Positions 27,551 through 36,263 of a DNA stretch of 64,000 bases are shown in pieces (position 1 is the stretch's first letter; every line of letters begins with the position of its first letter). The DNA is from Bacteroidota bacterium (lineage in GTDB: Bacteria > Bacteroidota > Bacteroidia > Bacteroidales > UBA10428). Made by a program: the position numbers and the translations under genes. The stretch covers positions 62,001 through 126,000 of the forward strand of contig JAEZZA010000032.1 of NCBI GenBank assembly GCA_023442525.1, given 5' to 3'. Under the pieces are notes generated by a model. The model was not told the DNA's origin, made no database searches, and saw only the letters and a program-made list of their open reading frames with translations.

Positions 27551-27570
27551 ATATTAACTTATTATAATAT
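27551..27570. promoter_or_regulatory. Possible ArsR operator: ATATTA-N8-TAATAT inverted repeat
   Basis: A 6-8-6 inverted repeat lies between the arsR start codon and its candidate -7 elements, where an autoregulatory operator would be expected. It is entirely A/T and could be chance. Confidence 0.25.
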
Positions 27571-27579
27571 CAAAACATA

Positions 27580-27597
27580 CAAATATATACAAATATA
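27580..27597 (-). promoter_or_regulatory. Two tandem candidate -7 elements (TATATTTG) for arsR
   Basis: The minus strand reads TATATTTG twice, at 27587-27580 and 27597-27590, as a 10-bp direct repeat. Both match TAnnTTTG and lie 37-54 bp upstream of the arsR start at 27543. Confidence 0.4.
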
Positions 27598-27682
27598 TCC
27601 TTTTACTACTTTATCGGATTCAACTTTTAGGGAGATTGAACCAGTTATACACAGTCTCTCCAAAGTAAGTTAATATAATTAC

Positions 27683-27690
27683 TAAATTTG
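27683..27690 (+). promoter_or_regulatory. Candidate -7 element TAAATTTG for the second prenyl synthase
   Basis: An exact TAnnTTTG match 21 bp before the start codon at 27711. No clear -33 TTTG is present. Confidence 0.45.
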
Positions 27691-27710
27691 GCTTTTAAAT
27701 AACCTTCAGG

Positions 27711-28685
27711 ATGTCTTCCATTGAAAGCCTCAAATCCCCGATTAAGGATGAATTAAAGAAGTTCGACAGCTATTTCATCGGTGTAATGAAGACCAGTGTT
27801 CCCCTTCTGAACCTGATCATGAATTATATTCTGAGAAGAAAGGGGAAACAGATGAGGCCGATACTTGTATTCCTGTCTGCACGGCTTCATGGAACGCCTA
27901 ACGATTCAACGTACACTGCAGCAGCATTGATTGAAATTTTGCATACTGCAACCTTGATACACGATGATGTTGTGGATGATTCCAATGAACGTCGCGGCTT
28001 TTTTTCAATCAATGCCTTATGGAAATCAAAGATTGCGGTCCTTGTCGGAGATTATCTGCTCGCCAGGGGTTTGCTTCTTGCCGTACGAAACAAAGAATTT
28101 GGTCTTCTCGAACTAGTTGCTGATGCCGTTAAAGAAATGAGTGAGGGAGAGCTTATGCAGATTAAGAATTCAAGGAAATTGAAAATATCGGAATCTGAGT
28201 ATTTTGAAATTATAAGGAAGAAGACAGCAGCTTTATTAGCCTGTTGCAGCTCCAGTGGAGCAAAATCGGTCGGATGCCCGGAGGTTGCAGTTAATAAAAT
28301 GCACGAATTTGGTGAACTTCTGGGTATAGCCTTTCAAATTAAGGATGATCTTCTTGATTATCAGATAAATAGTCTAACCGGGAAGCCTGCAGGTAATGAT
28401 ATCCAGGAAAAGAAGTTGACACTGCCTCTCATTCATGCACTTGAGAATTCCGATACTTCGGAACGTAGCCGGATACTGGGCATCATTAATAAATCGGGAA
28501 AAAATGCATCCAAATTCAATGAAGTGCTTGCCTTCATAAACAAATACGATGGAATTACTTATGCGCGTACCGAAATGTATAAATATGTCGATAAAGCACT
28601 TGAAACAATAGCTGAATATAAGGATCAGCCTGTATATGAATCTCTTAAGGCATTTTCTGATTATGTGATTCAGAGAGACAAGTAA
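27711..28685 (+). CDS. Polyprenyl diphosphate synthase (long-chain, IspB-like)
   Basis: A 324-residue trans-prenyltransferase. The first aspartate-rich motif is DDVVDD (LIHDDVVDDSNERRG, about 85-99) with small residues before it (LHTATLIHDD), which is typical of long-chain synthases such as octaprenyl/solanesyl enzymes. The second motif is DDLLD (QIKDDLLDYQ), followed by GKPAGNDIQEKKLTLP. It probably supplies the menaquinone side chain; this is inferred from the family. Compared with the synthase at 8672-9649 it is clearly a different paralogue. Confidence 0.9.
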   Translation: MSSIESLKSPIKDELKKFDSYFIGVMKTSVPLLNLIMNYILRRKGKQMRPILVFLSARLHGTPNDSTYTAAALIEILHTATLIHDDVVDDSNERRGFFSINALWKSKIAVLVGDYLLARGLLLAVRNKEFGLLELVADAVKEMSEGELMQIKNSRKLKISESEYFEIIRKKTAALLACCSSSGAKSVGCPEVAVNKMHEFGELLGIAFQIKDDLLDYQINSLTGKPAGNDIQEKKLTLPLIHALENSDTSERSRILGIINKSGKNASKFNEVLAFINKYDGITYARTEMYKYVDKALETIAEYKDQPVYESLKAFSDYVIQRDK

Positions 28686-28716
28686 TCAAAGTAATATTTC
28701 CAGATACTTCAATCCC

Positions 28717-30516
28717 CTACTCTCCGCTCCAGAATTTTTGAAGAATTTTAGCTTCGCGTTTCCCGATAAGGCTGCCAAGTTCATCGGGGTTCATCTGACG
28801 AAGTTTATTAATATCACTTTCCAATCTTAATATCTTATCCCGTGTTTTGGACCCGATACCCGGGATATGATCAAATATTGAATCAAGTTGAGAATGGCTT
28901 CGTTTTAACCTGTGAAATGTTATTCCAAACCGATGTGCCTCATCTCTTACCTTCTGAATAAAGCGGAGACTTAAAGAGTTTTTATTAATATATAGTGGAA
29001 TGGGATCGTCGGGAACATATATTTCCTCCAGCCGTTTTGCTATACCAATGATAGATGTCTTTCCATATAGCCCAAGCAATTTCAGACTTTTTACTGCAGC
29101 ACTTAGCTGACCTTTACCTCCGTCAATTATGATCAGATCGGGAAGTTGTTTTCCTTCATCCAGAATTCTCCTGTACCGCCTATGAACGATTTCTTCCATT
29201 GAAGCAAAATCGTCAGGCCCCTCAACGGTTTTAATATTGTAATGCCTGTATTCGGATTTTAATGGTTTACCTGATTTAAATACCACACACGAGGCAACAG
29301 GATTTGATCCCTGGATATTTGAATTATCAAAACATTCAACAAGATCGGGTACTCCGACCAACCGCAAATCGTTCATCAATTGTACCAGGGTCTTGCTTTC
29401 CGTATCCTTTCCGGTATAACTTTGTGCTGATTGTTTATCGGCTCTGTAAGCTCTTGCATTTCGCAACGAAAGATCCAGTAATTTCATTTTATCTCCACGA
29501 AGTGGCACGGTAAATTTGACATGATCCATTCCGATAGCTGGTTTAAACGGAACAATGACTTCCTGTGCCTCGCTGTTGAATCGTTTTCTTAAATCGTAAA
29601 TTACGGAAATAAGCACTTCATCTTTTTCCTCATCAGTTCGTTTGACCACCTCCAGGTTATGAGCCTGTACTATTGCACCTTGAACTACTTTTAAAAAATT
29701 AATATAAGCCCTCCCCTTCTCATCAACCATTCCAAAAATATCCACATCGTTAATATGTGGGTTTACTATGGTAGATCGGCCCTGAAATCTTTCCAACAGA
29801 TTTATTTTATTCTTTACCAGTTCTGCTTCTTCGAACTTCATGTTTAAAGCATATTGTTCCATTAACTGCTTCAAATGCTGTATAACCTGGTGTAAATTAC
29901 CTTTAAGAATTTCGCGAATTTGATCAATAGATTGGTTGTAATCCTCCTCATTTTGTAATCCTTCACATGGAGCTTTGCAATTGCCTAATTGGAATTCAAG
30001 GCATCTTTTATACTTGTTTTTCACGATCAGTTCTTCACACAGAAGGTAATTACAAGTACGTAGTTTATAAAGTTGACGGATTAATTCCAGAAGGGTTTTA
30101 ACCATGATGCCTGATGTATAGGGGCCATAATATTCTGAACCATCCTGAATGTAATTTCGGGTTGAAAAAACTCGTGGGAAACGCTCATTTTTAATACAAA
30201 TCCATGGATATGTCTTGTCGTCTTTGAGAAGAATATTATAACGGGGTTGAATTTCTTTAATGAGATTGTTTTCTAGTAACAAGGCATCTGATTCACTTTC
30301 CACGATAACATAACGAATATCCACAATCTTACCAACCATTGTGGATTGTTTGTAATTCGAATGCTCTGCTGGCTTAAAATAAGAACTTACCCTCTTTCGC
30401 AAATTTTTGGCTTTACCAACATAAATAACCGATCCGTTACTATCTACGAATTGATAAATGCCTGGTTTATGAGGTAAATTCTTGACAATATTCTGTATGA
30501 TAGGCAAATGATTCAT
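28717..30516 (-). CDS. uvrC: Excinuclease ABC subunit C
   Basis: Makes both incisions in nucleotide excision repair. In 599 residues it shows the GIY-YIG nuclease KPGIYQF...VIYVGKAKNLRKR (about 17-41), a cysteine-containing linker (LEFQLGNCKAPCEG, about 173-186) and the UVR motif (about 205-240). The UvrC C-terminal nuclease carries VECFDNSNIQGSNPVAS and LIIIDGGKGQLSAA, and a terminal helix-hairpin-helix carries HIPGIGSKTRDKIL. The start codon is 13 bp from the parS-like palindrome; mnmG is 32 nt upstream on the same strand. Confidence 0.96.
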   Translation of the reverse strand: MNHLPIIQNIVKNLPHKPGIYQFVDSNGSVIYVGKAKNLRKRVSSYFKPAEHSNYKQSTMVGKIVDIRYVIVESESDALLLENNLIKEIQPRYNILLKDDKTYPWICIKNERFPRVFSTRNYIQDGSEYYGPYTSGIMVKTLLELIRQLYKLRTCNYLLCEELIVKNKYKRCLEFQLGNCKAPCEGLQNEEDYNQSIDQIREILKGNLHQVIQHLKQLMEQYALNMKFEEAELVKNKINLLERFQGRSTIVNPHINDVDIFGMVDEKGRAYINFLKVVQGAIVQAHNLEVVKRTDEEKDEVLISVIYDLRKRFNSEAQEVIVPFKPAIGMDHVKFTVPLRGDKMKLLDLSLRNARAYRADKQSAQSYTGKDTESKTLVQLMNDLRLVGVPDLVECFDNSNIQGSNPVASCVVFKSGKPLKSEYRHYNIKTVEGPDDFASMEEIVHRRYRRILDEGKQLPDLIIIDGGKGQLSAAVKSLKLLGLYGKTSIIGIAKRLEEIYVPDDPIPLYINKNSLSLRFIQKVRDEAHRFGITFHRLKRSHSQLDSIFDHIPGIGSKTRDKILRLESDINKLRQMNPDELGSLIGKREAKILQKFWSGE

Positions 30517-30529
30517 TCTATCCGATCTG

Positions 30530-30549
30530 ATTGTTCCACGTGGAACAAT
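30530..30549. promoter_or_regulatory. parS: parS-like ParB binding site (perfect 20-bp palindrome)
   Basis: The intergenic gap between mnmG and uvrC holds a perfect palindrome of 20 bp whose 16-bp core TGTTCCACGTGGAACA (30532-30547) matches the broadly conserved bacterial parS consensus TGTTTCACGTGAAACA at 14 of 16 positions. Both differences are symmetrical, so dyad symmetry is perfect. ParB loads onto such sites to segregate the chromosome origin region, and sites are usually near oriC and gidA/mnmG. parA and parB are not in the window, and I found no second copy here. Confidence 0.8.
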
Positions 30550-32414
30550 TATCGACCCATGTATAGTAATAGTACATTAATATCAGCGGGTGATACCCCT
30601 GAAATTCGGGCAGCCTGACCAATAGTTTCCGGTCTGTACTTATTCAGTTTTTGTCTTCCTTCAGTAGAAATCGATAACAAGGAGTCGAATTGAATTTTTT
30701 TATCAATCCGTATATGGTCTAGCCTTGTGATCTTCTCAGCCAACTGCTTTTCTCTTTCGATATACCCTCTATACTTCTGCTCAATTTCTATACTATCAAT
30801 TAAATCTTCTTTATAGAACCCGTTTTTATTATTTGTCTTATAATTCACCAATGAAAGAAGTTCTCTCAATTCGATTTCGGGTCTTAACAACAATTCCTTA
30901 ATTTTAACTTTTTGTCTTAATTTATTGGTTTGTTTTTCAACCAAAAAATCATTTGCCAACTCCGGATCAATACTATTATTATAAAGGTAATTTACTATTT
31001 CCTCTTTATCTCTTTTCTTATGCTCAAAGGCTTCTATCCTCTCCCGGCTTGCCAGGCCAAGATTTATTGCCTTTGGGGTAAGTCTTTCATCGGCATTATC
31101 CTGACGTAATAAAATTCTGTATTCCGCTCGTGAGGTAAACATTCTATATGGTTCATCAACACCTTTGGTGATCAGATCATCTATCAATACACCAATGTAG
31201 GCTTCATCCCGTCCAAGTATAAACGGATCTTTATTCTGAATCTTATGTACTGCATTGATCCCGGCAATTATCCCCTGCGCCGCAGCCTCTTCATATCCGG
31301 TGGTGCCATTGATTTGCCCCGCAAAAAATAAATTGGAAATTGCCTTCGTTTCCAGGTTTCTATTTAACTGTGTAGGCTGAAAAAAGTCGTATTCAATAGC
31401 ATAGCCTGGTCTGAAAATCTTTGCATACTCAAGTCCTTTTATTTTATGAATGCCTTCCATCTGGACATCCAATGGCAGTGAACTCGAAAATCCGTTCAAA
31501 TAATATTCCTTTGTCTCCCAACCTTCCGGTTCGAGAAATAACTGGTGACTATTCTTCTCACTAAACGTAATAATTTTTGATTCAATACTCGGACAGTATC
31601 TTGGACCAACCCCAGTTATGGTACCATCATACATGGGTGATTCATCAAATCCTTTTCGTAATGCATCATGAACCTCCGGGCTTGTATAAGTGATAAAACA
31701 GCTTAATTGCCTTTCAGGTATTTTGGTATTTAGAAATGAAAATCGTCGGATATCGCTATCACCTTTCTGTTCCTCTAAAATTTCGAAATTTATGGTACGT
31801 CCGTCAATTCGTGCCGGTGTACCAGTTTTAAGTCTGCCCGATTCAATTCCATAACTATTTAACTGAGCAGTCAATCCTTTTGATGCCGGCTCCGAAATTC
31901 TACCCCCTCCCAAACGAACCTTTCCAATGTAAATAGCTCCATTTTCGAAAGTACCAATAGTTAGCACAGCTGCGTTACATTTGAACGTTACACCCATCCT
32001 GGTTTTAACCCCAGTAATTGTATTATTAACAATAACAAATTCCGTAACACTGTCCTGCCAAAAATCTATATTGGGCTCACTCTCGAGTACATTTCTCCAT
32101 TGCAGTCCAAAAATAACCCTGTCGCATTGAGCACGCGGGCTCCATACTGCAGGTCCTTTTGACCTGTTCAGCATTCTGAATTGTAACATGCTCGAATCGG
32201 TAACAATTCCGGAATATCCGCCTAGGGCATCAATTTCTTTAACGATCTGCCCTTTTGCTATACCACCCATGGCAGGATTACACGACATCTGCGCAATCTT
32301 GGTCATATCCATGGTAATCAGAAGGACCTTTGCACCCAGCTTTGCTGCAGCACTGGCAGCCTCACATCCTGCATGTCCTGCTCCTACAACAATAACATCA
32401 TAAACACTATTCAC
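30549..32414 (-). CDS. mnmG: tRNA uridine-5-carboxymethylaminomethyl modification enzyme MnmG
   Basis: The FAD-dependent partner of MnmE in wobble-uridine modification. The FAD-binding motif VIVVGAGHAGCEAA is at the N-terminus, followed by MSCNPAMGGIAKGQIVKEIDA and a C-terminal domain ending in RPETIGQAARISGVSPADI. I prefer the GTG at 32412-32414, whose last bases overlap the ybeY stop as GTGA and which gives 621 residues, the usual length. An ATG at 32447 would add 11 residues inside ybeY. The gene is between ybeY and uvrC, and its stop touches the parS-like palindrome. Confidence 0.94.
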   Translation of the reverse strand: MNSVYDVIVVGAGHAGCEAASAAAKLGAKVLLITMDMTKIAQMSCNPAMGGIAKGQIVKEIDALGGYSGIVTDSSMLQFRMLNRSKGPAVWSPRAQCDRVIFGLQWRNVLESEPNIDFWQDSVTEFVIVNNTITGVKTRMGVTFKCNAAVLTIGTFENGAIYIGKVRLGGGRISEPASKGLTAQLNSYGIESGRLKTGTPARIDGRTINFEILEEQKGDSDIRRFSFLNTKIPERQLSCFITYTSPEVHDALRKGFDESPMYDGTITGVGPRYCPSIESKIITFSEKNSHQLFLEPEGWETKEYYLNGFSSSLPLDVQMEGIHKIKGLEYAKIFRPGYAIEYDFFQPTQLNRNLETKAISNLFFAGQINGTTGYEEAAAQGIIAGINAVHKIQNKDPFILGRDEAYIGVLIDDLITKGVDEPYRMFTSRAEYRILLRQDNADERLTPKAINLGLASRERIEAFEHKKRDKEEIVNYLYNNSIDPELANDFLVEKQTNKLRQKVKIKELLLRPEIELRELLSLVNYKTNNKNGFYKEDLIDSIEIEQKYRGYIEREKQLAEKITRLDHIRIDKKIQFDSLLSISTEGRQKLNKYRPETIGQAARISGVSPADINVLLLYMGR

Positions 32415-32848
32415 TTTCTTATAAAATCTACTTCTTTGAACCTGCAAAGATAGTGATCTTCCTTCTTACGCATAACAGATTTTTCAAGATCATTCTGATC
32501 ATTATAGCCAATAAGATGAAGCACTCCGTGAATAACAACTCTGGTTACTTCATCCAGAAATAAGGTTTTCAGATCCCGGCTGTTCTCTTCAACCTGATCC
32601 AGGCTAATATAGATTTCCCCTGAAATTTTATCGCGTTTGACTTCAGGAAAAGTAATCACGTCCGTATAATAGGAATGATTAAGAAAACTTTTGTTTATCC
32701 TCAGTATTTCTTCGTTTGAAGTAAAGATTACAACTATTTCCCCTGACTTTTTTCCTTCAGTAACAATTAAATCTTTTATTAACTTTCCAATAACAGGCTT
32801 ATATTCAATACGTTTATCAATATCCTTATATTCAAACAGTACAGCCAA
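32411..32848 (-). CDS. ybeY: Endoribonuclease YbeY (rRNA maturation factor)
   Basis: A 145-residue metal-dependent RNase needed for 16S rRNA 3' maturation. The metal-site motif appears as HGVLHLIGYNDQND (about 112-125); the first two histidines are kept, while the third ligand position has N/D, a pattern I recall from other Bacteroidota homologues. The VITFPEVKRDKISGEIYIS segment is also typical. It starts three bases after the RsbW-like gene and overlaps the mnmG start. Confidence 0.92.
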   Translation of the reverse strand: MAVLFEYKDIDKRIEYKPVIGKLIKDLIVTEGKKSGEIVVIFTSNEEILRINKSFLNHSYYTDVITFPEVKRDKISGEIYISLDQVEENSRDLKTLFLDEVTRVVIHGVLHLIGYNDQNDLEKSVMRKKEDHYLCRFKEVDFIRK

Positions 32849-32851
32849 AGG

Positions 32852-33250
32852 TTATTTTAAGTTAAATTCCAGTTCCACGCTTGCACCGTTACGTGTAAAC
32901 TCAATTCTGTCCGATAACTTCTCCATTAAAAATATACCCCTACCGTTTACATTTTCAATATTCTCCGGGGCTGTTGGATCCGGGACATTTTTGTAATCAA
33001 AACCAATTCCTTCGTCGTCAATCTTTATTCTCAATTTGCGCTCGTCAAGTTTAACGGTAATATTTACATACTTATTTTCATCAAGCTTATTACCATGCAG
33101 AATTGCATTATTTGCAGCTTCCAGGGCAGCAATCAAAATATTTCCGTAAATATCAGAGCTAATACTATAATCCGACGATAATTCATCTACAAGCTTTTCA
33201 ACCTTTCGTAAATTTTCTATCTTAGAAACGATTTTAAGCGTCTTTTCCAT
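32852..33250 (-). CDS. RsbW-like anti-sigma/serine kinase ATPase domain protein
   Basis: A 132-residue GHKL ATPase domain of the RsbW type. The N-box is AALEAANNAILHGNKLDENK (42-61), the G1 box is DDEGIGFDY and the G2 box is NGRGIFLM. RsbW proteins bind sigma factors and phosphorylate STAS-domain antagonists, or act as phospho-signalling kinases. No sigma factor, STAS protein or PP2C phosphatase is adjacent. It heads the ybeY-mnmG-uvrC gene set, with 99 bp separating it from the EnvC-like gene. The partner cannot be named from this window. Confidence 0.85.
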   Translation of the reverse strand: MEKTLKIVSKIENLRKVEKLVDELSSDYSISSDIYGNILIAALEAANNAILHGNKLDENKYVNITVKLDERKLRIKIDDEGIGFDYKNVPDPTAPENIENVNGRGIFLMEKLSDRIEFTRNGASVELEFNLK

Positions 33251-33349
33251 TCTATTATGGTTTCGATTACGATTAATATACTTAAATAATCGTCTTTTGT
33301 TTCTTTTTAAGTAACATTTATGCTAAATTATTAAAAAAGATTCTCATTT

Positions 33350-34537
33350 CTACATAGGAGCAAGCCATATTTCGGGATCGCTTTTTTGAGTGTCTTTCCA
33401 AATCTGAAAATATAAGATTGTTTCCCTGGTACTATTATCTGTGTAAACCGTCCCTATTACATCCTTCGTATTTACATTCTGTCCGGCTTTAACCTTAACA
33501 TTTACCAGGTTATGATATAAAGTGAAATATTGCCCGTGCTTAATTATCACAGAATAATTTTCACCGGGAATCTGAAAAACTCTTGACACTACACCCTTAA
33601 ACACCGTTCTGGCGCTCTCGCCTTCAGTTGTTGAAATATATATACCATCATTTCGTACTCTCACATTCTTATAATCCGGATGAGGATGCTCTCCATATTT
33701 ACCGGTAACAATACCACGTTGAGTTGGCCATGGTAATTTACCGCTATTCTTCTCAAAATCTCCCGAAACAATCCTTTCTTCGGGAGTAAGTACCGGCCCG
33801 GTTTTAGATGATGCCTTTTTTCGTTCAGCATCAACAATTTTTCTCAATTCATTTTCCAGCTTCTTTGCGGTCTGCTCCTTTTTTCTAATCTCATCCTGAA
33901 TTTCTTTCTGGCGCTTTTGCAATTGTTTGACCAGTCGGTTCTTCTCATTCACCTCTTTTTGAATAGTCAGAGCTTCCTGCCGTGTACGGTTAAGTATCAG
34001 ATCTTTGTTCCGTTTTAGTTCGTCCAGTTCATTGCTCTGGTCTCTTAACTTTATTGCCAGCTCTTCAAGTTTATGCCTTTCTTGTTTGAGATAATTATTG
34101 TACAGCTTTACGGTATGAATTCTTCGGTATAATTGATTCATATTTTCTGAGGCCAAAAAATACATAACCCTGAACCCGGTTATTTTATTCTTATACAGGT
34201 TTCGGATCATATTTGCATATACTGATTTTATTTTAGCAATTTCCTGTTCTACCTTGGTTATATCGCTTTGATTCTTCGAAATTTCATCCAACAATAAATT
34301 TACCTCGATCTCCAATCCCAGTTGAACTTCTTTTCGCTTAGCCAGACGATGGTTAATTATATTGATTTCGTTAAGTGATTGTCTTGTCTTGCCTTCCGTC
34401 TCCTTTAGCAGTTGATTGGCATATTCAATTTCTTTTAAGGTCTTTTCCCTTGTCTGCTTGATTTTATCCGCAGAGTTTTGTGAAAAAACAGGTGTAACAG
34501 CGAAGATAAGTAGGATAAAAAACCAAAATCTTATCAT
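33350..34537 (-). CDS. EnvC-like murein hydrolase activator (degenerate LytM/M23 domain)
   Basis: A 395-residue exported protein: signal peptide (1-19, FS/QNSAD), a long coiled coil (about 25-250) and a C-terminal LytM domain (about 275-393). The zinc-peptidase motifs are degenerate. The usual HxGxD is RNDGIYI, and the HxH is replaced by LYFQIW, so no zinc site can form. This is the state of EnvC, which activates amidases rather than cutting peptidoglycan itself. The order flippase-dut-TPR-EnvC is common in Bacteroidota. The start codon directly follows the TAA of the TPR gene. Confidence 0.88.
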   Translation of the reverse strand: MIRFWFFILLIFAVTPVFSQNSADKIKQTREKTLKEIEYANQLLKETEGKTRQSLNEINIINHRLAKRKEVQLGLEIEVNLLLDEISKNQSDITKVEQEIAKIKSVYANMIRNLYKNKITGFRVMYFLASENMNQLYRRIHTVKLYNNYLKQERHKLEELAIKLRDQSNELDELKRNKDLILNRTRQEALTIQKEVNEKNRLVKQLQKRQKEIQDEIRKKEQTAKKLENELRKIVDAERKKASSKTGPVLTPEERIVSGDFEKNSGKLPWPTQRGIVTGKYGEHPHPDYKNVRVRNDGIYISTTEGESARTVFKGVVSRVFQIPGENYSVIIKHGQYFTLYHNLVNVKVKAGQNVNTKDVIGTVYTDNSTRETILYFQIWKDTQKSDPEIWLAPM

Positions 34538-36256
34538 TTATTTACTTCTAATTTTGAAATTCAGTTCCTCCAAACGCTTTTTTGCTTTATCAACTTCTTC
34601 TTTATCTTCCAACATGAGTATCCGCTCCAGATATTTAACCGCCCTGGCATATTCTCCCATGTCAATTAATATTTCTGCATAATGAGCTAATACCTCGCCA
34701 TTGTCAGACGATCCATTATTAATGGCCTTTAAAATATACCTTTCTGCACTTTTTACTTTACCCATCCGGAATAATATCCATCCGTAAGTATCCAGGAAAG
34801 TCGCATTCTCCGGTTCATCCTTTATCGTTTTCTTACTCAGTCGCTTTGCGTATGGTAAATCTTTCTCCCGAATAGCCAGATAATAAGCATAATTATTACG
34901 CACAGCCAGATTATTTTTATCAATAGCCAAAGCAGCTTCAAAAGCCTTTTCTGATTCAGCATATTGTTTTGTCTGGTGATAACATTCTGCAAGCAGGCTG
35001 TAAAATTCAAGTATCATCGCTTTGTCATCAGTAAAGGACAATCCCGTATTCAATTCGCCCAGTGCTTTGTTATAAACCTTCTTTTGGTAATAAGCCGATG
35101 CAGATAACAGGTAAAGAACAGGAGTCTGTGGTTTAAGTCGTTTTGCCTTATCTGCATAATATAAAACATCGTCGGTATTTCCCTGAAGGTTCTTTACAAA
35201 AATCAATTGTTCCAACACCGGGTAATTTGAGGGATCGCGCTTCGAAATTTCAGCCAATGCCCATGAGGCTTTCTCGTATTTTCTCAGGCGTAAAAATACA
35301 TCAGCATAGATAGCCAGTGATCTTACATCATCTTCATTTCCTGTTATAAAAACCTGTGTAATCGTGTCTATTATTGGTACAGAAGCTTTAAAATTATTCT
35401 CGTCTCTCAATACGTTAAAATAAAATCCTGATTTAAGTGGTTGCTCTATACTTTTATCAGTCATTACTTCAAGCAACAGATCTCTGGCACTATCAGCACT
35501 TCCAATTCCAAGAAGGAAGCCTGCATAAGAGAAAACTACATTCGGATCGCTTTTATATGATGGAAAAATCTTGTTGTAGTAAAATCTGGCGGAATCAGGC
35601 CTGTTATGTCTCTGATAGTATTCGGCAATCATCCCGGAAACCATGTAATCTTCGGGACTTACAACTTCAACAGCCTTCAGGGCGTTTATAGCTTTTTCAT
35701 GTTCCCCCTTCGATTCGTAAATTCTATATCTAGCCATGGAAACTTCTTTTGATATCCCAATCCTGGAATCAACCTTAGCAAGATATTCAAGTGCTTTATC
35801 ATAATTCCCTCTTCGCTCATACAGAGTAGCAATGCCATAAATAACATTCAGATTATCATTATCAAGCTCCAGCAGCTTTTCATAATATATTACAGCACTG
35901 TCTTCCTTTTGTTCCATCTGATATATTTCGCCAAGTGACTCTAAATACCACTTATTTTTTGGTTCTACCAAAATGGCTCTTTTAGCATGTTCCCTGGCGA
36001 GTGGTAAATTGCCGGCCGACATATATACCTTTGAAAGCTGAAAATGTGTGGCTCCGCTCTTCGGATTTATCCTCAGACATTCCTTATACAAATTAACCGC
36101 CTGTACATATTTTCCAAAGAGATAATTTTTGGTAGCCTCATTGAAAATAGCTTTGAAATCCTGTTCTGAAAATCTCTGTCCCGCAACATTCATCGAAAGC
36201 CCGGTTAAAAGAATCACAACGACCAAAACTGCCTTTCTTAACTTCACTTTTATCAT
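34538..36256 (-). CDS. Exported tetratricopeptide-repeat protein
   Basis: About 572 residues when started at the ATG at 36254-36256, which avoids overlap with dut and gives a clean signal peptide (MIKVKLRKAVLVVVILLTG...VAGQ). Nearly the whole mature protein consists of TPR helices, for example YVQAVNLYKECLRINPKSG and KAIEAL-type repeats, with a last block ending GEYARAVKYLERIL. It is probably periplasmic or associated with the inner face of the outer membrane, serving as a protein-interaction scaffold. In relatives a DUF4292 lipoprotein gene often lies between this gene and the EnvC-like gene; here they abut. Confidence 0.87.
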   Translation of the reverse strand: MIKVKLRKAVLVVVILLTGLSMNVAGQRFSEQDFKAIFNEATKNYLFGKYVQAVNLYKECLRINPKSGATHFQLSKVYMSAGNLPLAREHAKRAILVEPKNKWYLESLGEIYQMEQKEDSAVIYYEKLLELDNDNLNVIYGIATLYERRGNYDKALEYLAKVDSRIGISKEVSMARYRIYESKGEHEKAINALKAVEVVSPEDYMVSGMIAEYYQRHNRPDSARFYYNKIFPSYKSDPNVVFSYAGFLLGIGSADSARDLLLEVMTDKSIEQPLKSGFYFNVLRDENNFKASVPIIDTITQVFITGNEDDVRSLAIYADVFLRLRKYEKASWALAEISKRDPSNYPVLEQLIFVKNLQGNTDDVLYYADKAKRLKPQTPVLYLLSASAYYQKKVYNKALGELNTGLSFTDDKAMILEFYSLLAECYHQTKQYAESEKAFEAALAIDKNNLAVRNNYAYYLAIREKDLPYAKRLSKKTIKDEPENATFLDTYGWILFRMGKVKSAERYILKAINNGSSDNGEVLAHYAEILIDMGEYARAVKYLERILMLEDKEEVDKAKKRLEELNFKIRSK

Positions 36257-36263
36257 TTTATAT

